From assembly GCA_964484795.1 (NCBI GenBank), contig CAZAFN010000008.1, positions 1 through 51,939 of the forward strand: a DNA stretch of 51,939 nt. Direction: 5' to 3'. The position numbers and the translations under genes were made by a program. This document shows, one piece after another, positions 50,943-51,939 of this stretch. Below the pieces are notes generated by a model that saw only the letters and a list, made by a program, of their open reading frames with translations, was not told the origin of the DNA and ran no database searches. How positions within the stretch are numbered: position 1 is the stretch's first letter; each line of letters opens with the position of its first letter. Source of the DNA: CAZAFN01 sp964484795 (GTDB taxonomy: Bacteria > Pseudomonadota > Alphaproteobacteria > Methylaequorales > Methylaequoraceae).

Positions 50943-51939
50943 TTAGTATCTATAATCTTCATTTTTAAATGGACCATTAACTGGCACGTTGATATATTTG
51001 CCCTGTTTATCTGAAAGTTTAGTTAACATTGCACCAATCTTCTCTAAATGAAGTCTTGCAACCTTTTCATCCAATTTCTTAGGAAGCACGTAGACCTTTT
51101 TTTTGTACTTTGAACTATTCTGCCATAACTCAATTTGAGCTAAAACCTGATTGCTAAATGATGCTGACATCACAAAACTAGGGTGTCCGGTAGCGCAACC
51201 TAAATTTACCAATCTACCTTCAGCTAGAACTATAATTTTTTTTCCATCTGGAAACTCAATTTCATCTACTTGTGGCTTTATATTATTCCACTTATAGTTT
51301 CTCAAAGCTTCTATTTGAATTTCTGAATCAAAATGACCAATATTGCAAACTATACTTCTGTCCTTCATTTCTCTCATATGATCAACGGTAATCACATCAA
51401 TATTTCCAGTAGCAGTAACAAATATATCTGACCTCTTTACTGCCTCATCCATTGTTGCAACCTCATACCCATCCATAGCTGCCTGAAGAGCACAAATAGG
51501 GTCAATTTCAGTCACAATTACTCTGCATCCAGCACTTCTCAAACTTTGAGCTGAACCTTTGCCAACATCACCATAACCTGCAACGACTGCAACTTTCCCA
51601 GACATCATAACATCAGTTGCTCTTTTAATGCCATCAACTAAACTTTCTCTACAACCATATTTGTTATCAAATTTCGATTTTGTTACTGAATCATTTACAT
51701 TAATTGCTGGTACTTTTAACTCATTTTTTTTCTCCATCTCAATCAATCTCAAAACACCAGTCGTAGTTTCTTCAGATAATCCTTTAACTTCATCAAGATA
51801 ATTGGGGTATTTTTCGTGTAATATTTTGGTAAGATCCCCACCGTCATCGAGAATTAAATTTGGTTTCCAACCATTGGGCCCATCAATCGTCTTTTCTATG
51901 CACCACCAAAATTCTTCTTCAGTTTCTTCTTTCCATGCA
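50943..51939 (-). CDS. ahcY: Adenosylhomocysteinase, C-terminal part (N-terminus outside window)
   Basis: About 331 residues of S-adenosylhomocysteine hydrolase, which clears the by-product of SAM-dependent methylation. The frame remains open to the window end: FWWCIEKTIDGPNGWKPN and LILDDGGDLTKILHEKYP precede the first visible in-frame Met, so the gene is truncated by the window rather than starting at 51752. The NAD-binding motif VAVVAGYGDVGKGSAQSLR and the ending KYINVPVNGPFKNEDYRY are complete. It is convergent with the ferredoxin reductase. Confidence 0.97.
   Translation of the reverse strand, partial: AWKEETEEEFWWCIEKTIDGPNGWKPNLILDDGGDLTKILHEKYPNYLDEVKGLSEETTTGVLRLIEMEKKNELKVPAINVNDSVTKSKFDNKYGCRESLVDGIKRATDVMMSGKVAVVAGYGDVGKGSAQSLRSAGCRVIVTEIDPICALQAAMDGYEVATMDEAVKRSDIFVTATGNIDVITVDHMREMKDRSIVCNIGHFDSEIQIEALRNYKWNNIKPQVDEIEFPDGKKIIVLAEGRLVNLGCATGHPSFVMSASFSNQVLAQIELWQNSSKYKKKVYVLPKKLDEKVARLHLEKIGAMLTKLSDKQGKYINVPVNGPFKNEDYRY

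Noticed and set aside
1..51939. CRISPR arrays, insertion sequences, rRNA genes
   Set aside because: No regularly spaced repeats, transposase-like ORFs with inverted ends, or rRNA sequences were seen.

Overview
The window is a gene-dense, AT-rich stretch (roughly 30% G+C by eye) of a bacterial chromosome. Gene order points to a streamlined, probably marine, member of the Alphaproteobacteria. The alphaproteobacterial markers are the RNase D-kdsD-lptC-lptA-lptB-hpf-ptsN block, a DUF1150 gene overlapping an Hsp20 gene, a TIGR02300 zinc-ribbon gene divergent from aroA-cmk-rpsA-sppA-ihfB-lapA, the pyrF-trpF-trpB-trpA-accD-folC run, and tsaE next to an amgK/murU-like pair. Short intergenic gaps, ATGA overlaps and frequent TTG/GTG starts fit genome streamlining. 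A SAR11/HIMB59/AEGEAN-169-type lineage is plausible, but the sequence alone does not settle it.

Layout. 1-6838: the 3' end of an NhaD-type antiporter, a TonB-dependent receptor, a TerB-family protein, a CIA30-domain lipid- or envelope-side protein, a cold-shock protein with a structured leader, a DUF445 membrane protein, SelO and a MarR regulator. 6932-19344 (minus strand): one long colinear run of LysR regulator, SDR epimerase, GT4 and GT9 glycosyltransferases, thrS, infC, rpmI, rplT, pheS, pheT, lepA and tRNA-Ser. 19439-26722: uppP, an NDUFA9-like protein, RNase D, and the Kdo/LPS-transport operon kdsD-lptC-lptA-lptB-hpf-ptsN. rpoN, which usually lies between lptB and hpf, is absent. DUF1150 and Hsp20 follow. 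26865-34946: tRNA-Ala followed by an apparent accessory island. It opens with a chimeric ORF whose N-terminus looks like a phage-integrase head fused in frame to a B12-binding radical SAM enzyme. Surface-glycan genes follow: a GT-C transferase, a methyltransferase-GT2 fusion, an FkbM methyltransferase, a glycerophosphodiesterase-like protein and an EptA-like sulfatase-fold transferase. 34965-45914: housekeeping block TIGR02300, aroA (broken), cmk, rpsA, sppA, ihfB, lapA (broken at a poly-T run), pyrF, trpFBA, accD, folC. 45922-49856 (minus): trxA, an exonuclease I, a MurU-like nucleotidyltransferase, an AmgK-like kinase and tsaE. 49920-51939: ferredoxin-NADP reductase and the 3' part of ahcY.

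The genes centre on translation, aromatic amino acid synthesis and building the outer membrane and its glycans (KdsD, Lpt, heptosyltransferase-like, UppP, and the island's glycan-modifying enzymes). The points most worth a second look are the integrase/radical-SAM chimera beside tRNA-Ala with its repeated palindromic motif, the two genes (aroA and lapA) interrupted at long A/T homopolymers, and the apparent local replacements or losses (exonuclease I in the usual addAB position, no rpoN).
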